Source: Monocercomonoides exilis
Lineage: Eukaryota > Preaxostyla > Oxymonadida > Polymastigidae
DNA: 64,000 nt
Direction: 5' to 3'
Assembly (NCBI GenBank): GCA_001643675.2
Contig: LSRY02000041.1
Location: 250,501 to 314,500 of the forward strand
Positions 24,467-35,700 of this stretch are shown here, piece after piece (position 1 is the stretch's first letter; the number at the start of each line of letters is the position of its first letter). A program made the translations under genes and the position numbers. The notes below the pieces were generated by a model that worked only from the letters and a program-made list of their open reading frames with translations, ran no database searches and had not been told where the DNA came from.

Positions 24467-25487
24467 TAGAATCAACTATTTAATGGGACTTTTTCATTAA
24501 CTGGCACATTTTTTGTTTTTGCTTTCCAATTGCTGAAAAGCGCTGATTGGCTTTCAGTGCTTCAAAAAACCTTTTTTACAAGTTTTACACAATTTATTTA
24601 CAATTTATTTTTTAATTTTTGCTTATTACATTGAGAAAGCAGCACTGAGCAACGTCCAAGAAGGCATGATGGGATATGCATCCATTAAAATTTTAATAAT
24701 TTTTATATTTATATTTATTTTATTTATTTATTTATTTTATTTTATTTTTCACAAACACTTTTTTCTTGTTTTTATGCAAGAACAAAACTGATTATTTCTT
24801 TGCAAATCTGATGAAATGACAAAAATAAAAATTTGATATGAAAAGTGAATACTGTGATAATGAAGTGTTGAAAATTTTTGAATTGATTTTTTATATAAGC
24901 CTTGAACAGTTAAATAAAATTAAACGAAAATGAACTTAGATCGCATTTTTTATATTTTGAAGTGTTCTTGACAAATAGGAAAATCAATTCAAAAATTTTC
25001 AACACTTCATTATCACAGTATTCACTTTTCATATCAAATTTTTATTTTTGTCATTTCATCAGATTTGCAAAGAAATAATCAGTTTTGTTCTTGCATGTTG
25101 TTAAAAAAATGTGTGAAAAAACAAGAAAAAAGTGTTTGTGAAAAATAAAATAAAATAAATAAATAAATAAAATAAATATAAATATAAAAATTATTATTAA
25201 AAAAGAATTTTAAAATAGATAGATGATAGTTCATGCTATCCAAAACATGTACCCAATTTCTTGGACGTTGCCTAGTTGGCTGGTAAAAGTCCTTTCAAAT
25301 TTAACAAAAAAAATTTCTCAATGTGTAATAAGCAAAAATTAAAAAATAAATTGTAAATAAATTGTGTAAAACTTGTAAAAAAGGTTTTTTGAAGCACTGA
25401 AAGCCAATCAGCGCTTTTCAGCAATTGGAAAGCAAAAACAAAAAATGTGCCAGTTAATGAAAAAGTCCCATTAAATAGTTGATTCTA
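24467..25487. mobile_element. Foldback element 2: 1.0-kb palindrome with TA target duplication
   Basis: The body is 24469-25485. It starts GAATCAACTATTTAATGGGA and ends with the inverted copy of the same sequence; TA is present on both sides (24467-24468, 25486-25487). The arms pair over most of the length, with some extra sequence in the right arm near 25200-25270. The ends resemble foldback element 1 (shared TTTAATGGGACTTTTT and TGGCAC), showing one family. It contains (TTTAT)n-like low complexity in both arms. No coding sequence is present. Confidence 0.85.
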
Positions 25488-25898
25488 AGTATCATTGGAC
25501 AAACACAATAATCTATTTTTTGAAGGAAAAGTTGTTCTACAACATAAGGGCATCCAATATTTTTTAGACTTCCATCTTTTTCTGTTTCTGTCACTCTGAC
25601 TTTCATAATATTTACGATGATGATTTTCGACTCCATCTCAAGTCAACATAACACTTACAACTTTTTTTTTTAATTGACATCACTCAAGTTATTCAAGACT
25701 TTTTTTCAAATTGGATTGGATTCATTTCACAAATCTCAATTGTTCCATCTTCATAACCTTTATTATCTTTTGTTTCCTCTTCTTCTTCACCTTCTTATTC
25801 TTCTTTGCCTTCTCTGCATTCTCTGCTTTCTCTGCCTTCTCTGGCTTCTTCTTTCACTACTTCTTTTTCTTCTTCACTGTTTCATCTTCATGTTTTTT
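25488..25898. other. Flank between foldback 2 and the DIRS element, possible gene fragment
   Basis: The minus strand from ATG 25636 is open to the foldback boundary (contains ESKIIIVNIMKVRVTETEKD). 25740-25880 is a T/C-rich imperfect repeat of a CTTCTCTGC-like unit encoding only Leu/Phe-rich or low-complexity peptides. Nothing else is recognised. Confidence 0.35.
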
Positions 25899-25965
25899 AA
25901 TTAAAATGCAGTAAGACAGGTTTACTCCGAGATAATGAGCATTATTTTAATGTATGGGTGGTTTG
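25899..25965. repeat. DIRS left inverted terminal repeat
   Basis: GACAGGTTTACTCCGAGAT and the following GTATGGGTGGTTT are matched in inverse orientation by the right terminus near 31497-31548, with scattered differences. Confidence 0.85.
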
Positions 25966-26509
25966 AGTGAAAACTTCTCTCTCCCAAAATGACGCGGAAA
26001 ATAGGGCGAGTTAAAAAAAAAAGTATTACATTAAAAATTGTTTAATAAAATAATACATTGTCCGCTTCACTTCAACGCTGACTTCGCCTTTTGCCTTGGT
26101 CACGAAGACCAGAGGTCAGGGGAAATTGCACTTCGGAGCTTTCTCCTGCAGTCAGTGCAAAGATCCGGTGAGGCGAGTGTTATAAAAACGGAGCAGAAAG
26201 AAAAACCACTCTCGCTTCCGCGAGGCTTGGAAAAGAAAACTGCTTGTGCAGTGCTCTGCCTCCCGCTCTTTTGCTGATCTAGCAGAGCAAATCCACTCAC
26301 CACATGCTGTGTGGGCTAATCTGACACTTTTATTTGCACTTTCTCTTCATTCCATGTTTCTTAATCCGTGTTATCTGTGTAACCTTGTGACTTTGGGCGG
26401 TTTGTTCTCCTTTCTTCCCCTGAATCTCTCGCACCTTCTTTTCCTCGTCATATTCCTACCAATATGTTTCTTTCTTTCGCACCCAGCTGCTTTGAGTCTC
26501 TCCATCTAC

Positions 26510-26614
26510 ATTCGTATTATCTCGGAGCAAAACCTGTCTCACTACGTTTTCATTAATTCGCAATAGAGCGAATCTACGAACGCAAGGAGCATGTTTACTC
26601 CTCGATAATGAGTT
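26510..26614. repeat. DIRS internal complementary region
   Basis: 26517-26554 is complementary to the left end (TTATCTCGG...CCTGTCT...TTTTCATT) and 26551-26614 is complementary to the right end (AATTCGCAATAGAGCGAAT and CGCAAGGAGC). The two halves overlap at AATT, reproducing the joined ends of a circular intermediate. Confidence 0.87.
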
Positions 26615-26900
26615 CTGAAATCCCTCACTCTTTCTTCTCTTTATATCTTAAACCCTCATGCCTAACACAATATCTTGCGGCGGATAAACTGAAAGCGTGC
26701 GTGTAATGGTGCGACACTCCCGCTCTACACCCTCTATCTCTTGAGATATCTTTGAGGCAACGTCGGTCTGGCCCTTGCCTCTTCAGTGTCGTTCCTTATC
26801 TGTCCTATCCTTCTTCCTCTACGCTTCTTCCGATCTTTGCCTCTCTTCTTCAGTAAAGTTGGATCCTTCTCTCCAGTTAGCTCACAGATATTGTTTGGGA

Positions 26901-28055
26901 TTATGGAGGGTGTCTTCTGACAACTCGGTCATCGGTGTGTAGAGCTTCGAGGTTGCATCGTCTCCCTTTTCTTTCTTTCTTCCCTCCTAGACTCTCTCTT
27001 CTTTTTGATCGCTTTCTCGTTGGTTTCCTCCCTTCTTCAAGACAAGCTTTTGATAATTCCTCGGCACAATCTTTCATCTCTGCTTCTGCAATCTCCAGCG
27101 TACCCTCCTTCGATTCTCCACTCTTATCTGGCTTGTAATCTTCTCCCCTCTGGGGTGCTGGTCCGCCGATTGTCTCCAGAATCCAATTTGTGTCTTGCAC
27201 CGGAAAAACGGTGTAATACTCCTGGGCTTCTCTAGAATCTGGTGCCCATTTCGCACATGTATTGATAGCCCTCCAGTCCGCTCCTTCTCGTCTTGCGAAG
27301 TGTGTTATCACAGCGTGTCTTATCGAATACTCGGTGAATGTTTCAGGTATTCCGTTCTCTCTAAGAATATCCGTTTGTTCTTCCTTAATCCTCTGCAAAT
27401 TTGCTGGCCAACTCCTTCTATGTCAAACCACACATGTTCATTCTTAAAAGCTATCATTGTATAATCCATCCAACGTTGGAGCGCCTCTACTGTATCAATA
27501 CGTGGGCTTGGGTGTTTATTTATTATAATTTTAATAACCTCACCTCCCGACGTCTTTGTCTGAACCTGTGTCTGTAACATGTTATCCTAAAATATCATTG
27601 TCTCCCTTCTCATTCTTTCCAGCTCTGCTAACCTTAAATCCTTAAAAATCATCATGAAGATGAGTGCCCTCCTCTGGAGGATCTGTGGGTCCGTCATATC
27701 GTGGGTGGCTTCTACCCAATTCGTGATGATTGTTAAGTCCCACATTGATTTGTATCGTTTTCCTCTTCTCGGCTTCTTTCCCACATAAGTCTTAAGAAAT
27801 ATTTCTATATCATTAATACCATTTTCGTCTCCCTGAAAAGGTTAATGGAATCCAGTCCTTTCAGAACTGTCTGATGAATCACTCCGTTTGAGAGGTTCGT
27901 ATTCGAGAGTGTTTCAATGAATTCTGCCATAATCCATTTGGCATCTTTGTTTGTGAGGGGGTCCGTGTCATCCATGCTCTCTCTATCCAGAAATTGTTTA
28001 AATCTTCGCAGCGATCTCCACGTGTCTCTTTCGCTCTTTTGATTTCTCAGTGTTG
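26901..28055 (-). pseudogene. Tyrosine recombinase of the DIRS element, frameshifted
   Basis: The N-terminal core-binding part is visible near 28050-27850 (contains FKQFLDRESMDDTDPLTNKD). The region with the first catalytic Arg lies near 27600-27640 (KDLRLAELERMRRE). The C-terminal catalytic block lies near 27250-27340: YSIRHAVITHFARREG supplies the Arg and His, and the following SREAQEYY supplies the nucleophilic Tyr. The pieces sit in at least three frames separated by stops, so no full-length enzyme can be made. The family normally inserts the circular DNA copy of the element by strand exchange. Confidence 0.8.
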
Positions 28056-28058
28056 CTG

Positions 28059-30615
28059 CTATATCTCTTGCTCCAACGTATTCTCCCCATGTTTAGAAGA
28101 GGTCCCTTCCCTGGGTATTTTCCTCTCCAATGTAATGCTTATTACCTCTCCTGGGGGTAATTTCCAGTCTTCCCTTCTCATCTTCGCTCCAGGAATCATG
28201 CACTCCTGAAAGGTCCCCAGGGTCTTTATCGAATGCCCAGGCTGCAGTAGCGGGGTCCAGGTCTGCCCCCGCAAGGTTGGCAGTATCAGAATCGTCAGAT
28301 CCCTCTGAGCTTCCTTCATCTTCTCTTTCAGCACCCGTCCAATGTTTCTCAGGAAAGGGTGGACTAGCACTATCTCGTCTTCTGGCATAACTTTCTTTCT
28401 CTTCATTCTCAGAGAGAATAATCTCCGAAAACTTCAACAAAGAACCAGCACAATAGGTTCTGAAATTATATCTAGTGTTCTCGGTGCGACTATTTGCAAT
28501 ATCTCTGCGACTTTCTCTCCCCTCAGTGCATAGTCTAGCTTTTTCGCCATCCGGCTGAGTGCATCTGCCTCCGTGTTCTATTCTCCATGGAGGTGTTCCG
28601 TCTGTATTGTGATGTCCTGGCTGTTCAGTTTCTTCTCCAATGCTCTCAGTGTTGGAATGAGTGATGGCGCTCCCCTCTTCTTCTGTATTGTCCATTTCGT
28701 GGACATGTTGTCTGTCTTCAGCCGAATCTGATCTATCTTCTGCTGTTGCAGCCATGCTCCCTTTCTCTCTAGTGTCCTCAACACTGCCCTGGATTCCTTC
28801 TCGTTGATTGCAAGCGCTCTCCCGGGGTGTCCAACTTCCGTGGACATTTATCTTCTCCTCCATGTTCTCTTTCGGTATTGTTAATACTGCACACCATCCC
28901 AGCTCTGACGCATCTGTTATTAACTCTGCTGGCCTTGTTCTCTTCCACAGACATCTCGGTCTGTTTTCAAGCAGGATCTTCCTCCAATGTGTCAATTCTC
29001 CCAACATCATTGGGTTGGCCATTTCCGTTCCCTTCAAGCCCCCTCTGGCTATCGCCTGCCTCAGCACGTATTGCATGCATGTCATCGACAAGCTTGCTGA
29101 TGGGTGTTGTAACCTCACAAAATTCAGTCTCCTGAGGAGAGCTGCTAAATCTCTCGTCTTTTGTCTCCTTCTCTTCTTTACCAGTGCTATCCAGTTGCGC
29201 ACATCCTCCAGGAGCAGCACTCTCTTCCTCTCTTGGAGAGTCACTTCCATCTTCTCTGAGTTCCACAACCATCCCAGAAACTCCACGTTCCTTGTGGGTT
29301 CCAACTTCAGCTTCTCTTCCGACAATATCCAGCCCAGATTTCTCAGGAACTGGGCTATCTCCTGTGAGATCAATCTCAATGCATCCCTGTCTGGATGCAT
29401 GAGGAGAATGTCGTCCAGATATATTACTAACTTCACTTTCCACTTTTCTCTGATATATGACGCTGCTCGTCTCATTATCTTTGTGAATGCTCTGAGCGCG
29501 TCATTTGCTCCAAATGGCATCCCTACATAGGAATAGCATTGACTCTGGAAACTGAAACACAGATAGGGACTGAATTGCTCGTCCACCTTGACATGTTGGT
29601 ATGCACTCGATAAATCTAGAGTGGTCATCCAATCGTTCTCCTCCAAAAGTTCCACCACTGTCTCCTGGGAATCCATCTTGAAGTGTTTTCCCTGCACTTC
29701 CTCGTTTAGAGCTCTGCAATCCAGGATCTTTCTTCACTTTCCGTTCTTCTTTATCACCATGAATGTCGGGTTGAACCACTTCACCTCCGACTCCTGCATG
29801 GGCTTCACCACTCCTTCCTTCAATTCCTCCTCCAAGAGGGATAAATAATTGTTCATCATTTCTGTCGTTCCCCGAAACTCCTGTCTGTGTTTTCTCTCCT
29901 CGAGTAAGATTGGGGATTGGGGACTTTTCCATCGAGCTTTTATACCCCGGCTCACTAGTTTGTCTCCCCCTATCTTTTTCCACTCGTTCAATCTGTTCAC
30001 CAGTCTCCCAGGAAGTGGCTCCTTCGGTGGTCCACTCGCTGTTCTCCTCTTCACTCCTAGCGTCTTGTGGCCCTGATAAATCTGTGTATTCCCTTCTCCT
30101 TCGAGAATATCTTCAGCAACTGTCTTTGAGTTCTTCTCCAGGGAGCTCCCAATTGAGGACCTTGTAACAATCCCAGAAACTCTCCCAACAATCTTCTCAT
30201 TTCTCATCTCGCTCGTTTGTCTCGTCAATCGGGGATATGCGGAGTCTTCATCTGTTTTCATTGCATCGTGTTGCACTTCTTCTCTCGATATCTCCGTCAC
30301 ACAATCCCGTGTGATTTCTCGTTCTCTTCTCTTCTCGTGATCAAAAGTACTCACAACCTCTCCGATATTCGCGTGTTGTCTCGATTCTTTCGTCTCTGAT
30401 CTCATCTCGCCAAGATCTGCGATTTCTTGTCGTATATTCATTTCACTGTAATTGGATTCTCTCTCTCCTCCCTCGATCTCGCGGCAAAGCGCGGCTCTCT
30501 CTTCTCTTTCCATTCTCTCTCCCCTCTTCCTCCTTTCTCCTGCGACCATTTGCTGGCTCCCATTGTTGATTCCACAGCTGTCTCTCCTTGTGTCCTTGGG
30601 GGGACTGGGGGGCAA
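28059..30615 (-). pseudogene. Reverse transcriptase-RNase H of the DIRS element, broken
   Basis: The RT region contains WMTTLDLSSAYQHVKVDE, then GMPFGANDALRAFTKIM, then the catalytic LVIYLDDILLMHPD, then LGWILSEEKLKLEPT. RNase H begins at ELITDASELGWCAVL and continues in another frame with LKTDNMSTKWTIQKK and ADALSR. Lesions I can see are an in-frame TGA after KKNGK near 29736, a frameshift near 28830 inside RNase H, and an in-frame TAG before NTEADALSR near 28576. Upstream of the RT core there is a long charged, Arg/Glu-rich region to 30615, probably gag C-terminus or linker. Downstream of RNase H open sequence continues to about 28059 with no recognised domain. Confidence 0.85.
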
Positions 30616-30868
30616 TGTTCCATTGATAGGGACTGGCCTCCCAGCAATGGTTGGGACAAGCTGTGCTTGGAACTGGTGTGTTCTCTTCTTTCCTTTGAAG
30701 TACGTGAATATCTATCTGTCTCCCTTTCTCTGGAGCTGTCTGCATACGAATCCTTGGGTGCTCCTTCCCGAACTGTATCTTCTCGGGGGTCCACTTCTGG
30801 CCGTTGCAGGCCCGAAACTTATTGTGGGGTCGGGAGATGCACCGTATCCTGTTGCATCTCCCTCTGCT

Positions 30869-31455
30869 TTAAAAAAATCTGGTGCTCTCTGCCAGCTTCT
30901 TTAGGTTATCCGGCACCTCCTTGGACATTCCTCCTTCAAAAAAGCCTTTCGCGCTTTCCCAACCCGATTGAGATATAACTTTTAGTAGGTTAATCCTGCT
31001 GTTACAGTCGGCAAAAAGCGCGTAAGCACAAAACAGTCCTCTCCGTCGTTCTTTCTCCTCTTCCATGAGGTTCGCCTTCTCCATTTCCTTCACCGTGAGG
31101 GCTGCGATTGCTTTGGCTGCTTCAAAGCCCGATTCTAGGTCCGGCTGGAGGAGTTCGATTACTCGGCTCGCTTCGGGTGAATCTCTTCTCCCCTATGTTG
31201 TGATAGCAGTTTTGGCCAGTGAGTTCCAGCTTGTGTCTGTGTGTCCTGTAAAAAACTCCTTAGTCGTTCCCTCTTCACTTTTCTCATTGGCAGCATCCCC
31301 GTAGCTCCGGACTGACTTGGCCATGCTTGGCTTCTGGTGATTTCTTCGATCATGTTTTCTATCCTTGATAGCCTGTGAATAAGATCATATCCTCTGTCCT
31401 CGCCGTCGCTATTTGGCGCTCTAACAGTATCTTGAGTCATTCTTCCTGCGGACAA
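30869..31455 (-). pseudogene. Gag-like first coding region of the DIRS element
   Basis: Open sequence begins at ATG 31455 and, after a frame change near 31160, continues to 30869. The second part (contains ELLQPDLESGFEAAKAIA and INLLKVISQSGWESAKGFFE) has the short helical pattern seen in gag-like proteins of DIRS elements, which package the RNA. I identify it mainly by position, just inside the right terminal repeat and upstream of the reverse transcriptase. The frame change makes it non-functional or dependent on recoding. Confidence 0.6.
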
Positions 31456-31496
31456 TGGAATGCAAAGGAGGTTAAATTGTTGGCGAAGTTTGATCT

Positions 31497-31580
31497 AAAA
31501 CCACCCATAATTTAAGATCAAACTCATAATCGAGGAGAAAACCTGCTCCTTGCGTTTGTTGATTCGCTCTATTGAGAATT
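31497..31580. repeat. DIRS right inverted terminal repeat and circle-junction extension
   Basis: 31497-31548 is the inverted counterpart of the left terminus. 31549-31580 (ending GAGAATT) is not in the left repeat but is matched, inverted, in the internal complementary region. Confidence 0.85.
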
Positions 31581-32709
31581 GTCAAGGGAGAGTGAGTCTG
31601 ATGATGGAGGTTTGGTTGGCAAGGATGGATTCAGCAGTAAAGAAGAAGAAGATAGTGTTCATGGATCAAAAACCAAATTCTTTTTGTATATTTGTGGTGA
31701 TTAAAGAATAACAAATGGAAATGGGATGGAAAATACTTGTGAGTGAAGTTGATAAAAGTGGAAGTATTTTTGAAAGGATACTTTGGAAGAAGCATTGCCG
31801 AGACAGAAGTTAGAGGAGCGAAGGATGGAGATGGAAGATGAAAACAAAAATTGCATCTGATACAAAGAATCCAGAGAGAAGTGAAAAGTTTGAGTTATTG
31901 GATGCAGCGTCACATTAGAGTTATTTATCAGATAGTTTTTGGACTGATGAAGACAAAAGAACGAAAATAATTCATCTCTCAGATTCATAAAAGAAAACTT
32001 GAATCAGATCGTTTGATACGGAAATATGTATGTCAAATTTCTTTGAAATAGAATTTAATTATTTGTTGCAAGAATTGAATAAATGATAAATCATTCTCCG
32101 AAAAATAAAGAAGATGAATGTGAATATGAATATGAAATAAGCATGAAATATGAAGAATCGAATTCAAATTTTGAAAGAGTTACATGAATATACACATATA
32201 CGATGAACTATAAATTAAAAAAGGTTAGCTATTTAAAAAAAAATGAAGAGCGAAAACAGAAGTTGGAAAAAACCAATTCAACTGCTTTTCTATGAATGGA
32301 ATCACAACAAATATAAATGGTGAAAATGTTTGAAAAAAAATAACTGAAATGTTCATCCATTTATGAAACAGTTGCTGATATGGAAGTCTGAGTTACAATT
32401 GACAAAAGAAAACTATCAACAAATGATAATATCTTTCAACAAAAACTCAACATTATGTTTCATTAAAGCATACTTAAACAAAAACAATGAAAGGCATCAG
32501 ACTCTCTCAATGAAAGAGCCAGTTTCACGCAAAAACAAACAAAAAAATTTTGTTTTCATCTAAACCCTTCACCATTATTTTCATCCCCTTCCCATTCATT
32601 TCATGTATTAAATTATTCTGCTTTCACAACCTTCTGCAGGCTCATCAAATTCCAAAGTGCATCTTGAGAAGATCCACAAAAACACATTCACTTTTATCTT
32701 TTATAATTT
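31581..32709. other. Intergenic AT-rich interval
   Basis: Flank of the DIRS insertion and 3' flank of the large surface-protein gene. No coding exon, RNA gene or repeat is seen. Confidence 0.5.
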
Positions 32710-35700
32710 TCATCTCTCACTGAACAAGCTCCCACCCCAACTCCCACTTCCATTCACATCTTTTAATTCGTTTGTGTCTTCCTCAACATCCACAGCATCT
32801 GACACAGTCATAATCACGGCTCCTGCTGGAAAACGCTGAATGAACTCTCGCTTCAGTCCAATCAAAGAAGGTCGTTGTTCTGGAACTGCTGAAACACACT
32901 GGTCAATCAGCGTGCTCATTATTCCATTGTTGGCTTCATTCTTCGACCTTTCTCCATTTACAATCTTCTGCCCTGCCACCTCTGCTTCAAACTCTCCAAA
33001 TGGGATCTGAAGGGTCAGACACTCCCACAGCATCATCCCGATCGAAAACACAACCGACTCCTTTGTTGCCCCCATCTTCTTGTTCATCTGCAGCTCTGGT
33101 GCCTTCCACCTCAGGCACTCCTTTCTGAAGTCATCCTCATCCTCTTCGAATGCTGATGAGGGAAGGGAGTCATCGTCATCATCATCACCATTATCACTGG
33201 CAGATGTCACAACTGTTGATGATGAGATGGAAGACGAGTCTGAATCATTATCTGACAACAAGTCCGAATGCATCACAATACAGATCACCATGTGCTCAGA
33301 GAATAGGACAATGTGTGGACTGAGATTGGCAAGTGACTGAAGAGGATTTTCCATTTCGTCAAAGGAGTGGAGGGCGAGATTAGCCACCCAAAACAGGATT
33401 TGTGCAGCTGTTTGCTCTCTTTCCTTCAATGTGCCAATCGCCATCTCTTTTGTCTTATTCCTTCCATGCAACAACATGAACAGCGAATCCCTCAGATCCA
33501 CAATCAGCTTCTCATGAGGAGACGAACAGGCCATGGCATCCACCAGATTCGACATTGATGAGGTGGTTGGGCACAGATCCTCTCCTCGAACAAATGTCGT
33601 ATCTGTATCTGAAGTATCTGTGGATGAAATGGATGGTGATGGTGTTCTTTTCCTTGCCTCTTCTTCAATCTTCTCCAACATCCATTGAGGGATCTTGTCT
33701 GAATCTCTCCCAAGGATGTATTCTGTTGAGCCGCTCTCAGATAATAAATGCTCCGATGACTCTGAATGTTCCATATTCGTATCATACACCCTCTTCTTTG
33801 CATTCTCTTCATTCTTCCTTTCTGCCTCCCTTTCTGCTCTCTTCCATTGAGCCTCAGGCGACATCTCCATCGTCACCATCTCAAATGCCTTCGGATCTTT
33901 TCTAATGTTGTCATTCACAATCTCTCTCAAATCCTTCGCTTCATTCTTTGCCTTTCTCCATCTGACTGCAAGAATAACAGAAACAATCAGAACAATCAAA
34001 AGAATAACTGCCATAATAACAATTATCAACAACCAGTAAGATTTCCCTTCTTTTCCTCCTTCAACAATCCTTTCATCTCCTTTGACCTTTGATTCTGTTT
34101 TGTTCTTCAGAATCTGTGGGTTTGTTGCAGCCAATTGTTTTCCAAACAATATCATCACTGATACCTCTGTTTCATCTGAAGCCAATGATATATTTTCTGA
34201 TGGGATTATTCCAATCACCTCTGTTTCTGAAACAAAGCTTTCTTCCTCAAAGTGATATGTTTCAGCCAATTCCACATCTCCTGTTTTGTAAACAAGTCTG
34301 AATGACAAGTCACATGGAACAAAAAGAGATCCATTGAATTTGATATAAATGTTGCTTCCATTTTCAATGAGAGAAGCATCTTCCAGTTTGGGAATGAAAA
34401 AAGGAGATGATCTTTCTCCTGCTATCCCTCTCAAATCACATCCACCATTCAGAATCCAAAGAGAAGAGTTATCTTTCAATCCATCCCCTCCCTTCAAACT
34501 CAAAATGGTCAGCGAAGCAGAATCTGAACAAATGATGTTTCTTCGAAGAGAGGGATATTTTTCAATGAATGGATTGTTGTTTGCAAACATTCCCATCTCA
34601 ATAACTGTTTTTCCTCCTCTTATCGAAATTCCTCCCTTTGACGAATCCTCAATCTTAATTTCTTTTGCGTGAAGATTGGAATTTTTCACATGGACAAGCG
34701 ATCCATTCCATTCACATATTTCTTTAAAACCATTATTTCTTTCTCTTTCCCTTTCATTCGCAATGGCTCCTGTTAATCGACATAAATCCATTGATACGTC
34801 AGTCATGTTGTCAAGTCCCATGATGCTTTCTTTATCAGAGCGAGAAACGCAATTTGAACACAAGCAATTGGAAATAACTGTATGAGCGGATGATGAAGAA
34901 GCAGAGAAAACAGTAGCCCCTTCTGAATTCCTTGAACAGTTGTTGAATGATGAATCAATAAGAGTGATTGTTCCTGAAGTTTTTTCGTTCATTGAAAAGA
35001 CACAACCTTCAGACAACTTGACCCCATTAGCATCAATTCCATTCAGCACAACACTTCCACATTTTCCAATCTCAAATATATCTGTTGTTGATTCGATTTG
35101 TTCCAGTTTCACATTTGCAAAATTAATCTCCTCTCCATTCAGCAAAAATGAAGGCTTTTTGAATGAAATGAACGATACTGAGCAGTTATCAACACGAAGA
35201 ATTCCATTTTCGATGTTCATCAACGTTGAATTGAGGACAACGGATTCAATGTCTGATTCCAAAATCGAAGAAAAGTCAACAGATGAAAGAGAAAGTTGTC
35301 CATTTGTTTCATGAATAATTGAATTGCTTAAATATGAAAACGATTGATCAAAGTTGAATTTCACACTCTCAATCCGAACTTTCTCTGAGGTTGTGATCAG
35401 ATTTCCCTCTATACCAGCAATTGTTGAGGTCAAAAATACCAAAGCAGCTGAGGGAGATTGAAGTGAGCGGATGGTCACATCCTGAGCATCACATTCCCCA
35501 ACAACATCTGTTTGACCCAATATTAACAGCTGTGAGTATAGAGATGGAATAATGTGTTGAACTCCAGCATTCAGCGAATCACAAGGCATACTGAACTCTC
35601 CACATTGCTTGCTGTCTTCGTGATTGTCTGCAACTGATGACACAAATATCGTCTCGCTCCGGTATTTCATAACCCTCAGAAGATCTTCTTCCTCCACAAA

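Larger units (their letters stand above)
25899..31580 (-). mobile_element. DIRS-type tyrosine-recombinase retrotransposon, 5.68 kb
   Basis: Read on the minus strand the order is gag-like region, reverse transcriptase with RNase H, tyrosine recombinase, then an internal complementary region. Inverted terminal repeats sit at 25899-25965 and 31497-31580. The internal complementary region at 26510-26614 is antisense to both ends: its first part matches the left terminus and its second part the right terminus, meeting at a shared AATT. That arrangement is diagnostic of DIRS elements, which replicate through a circle and integrate with a tyrosine recombinase rather than an integrase. The element is visibly richer in GC than its surroundings. 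All three coding regions carry stops or frameshifts, so this copy cannot be autonomous. Ends were set by where the internal region stops matching. Confidence 0.88.

Noticed and set aside
28808-29530. Long plus-strand open frame of 240 codons
   Set aside because: It lies antisense to the reverse transcriptase, which has clear motifs; composition is a shadow of that frame.
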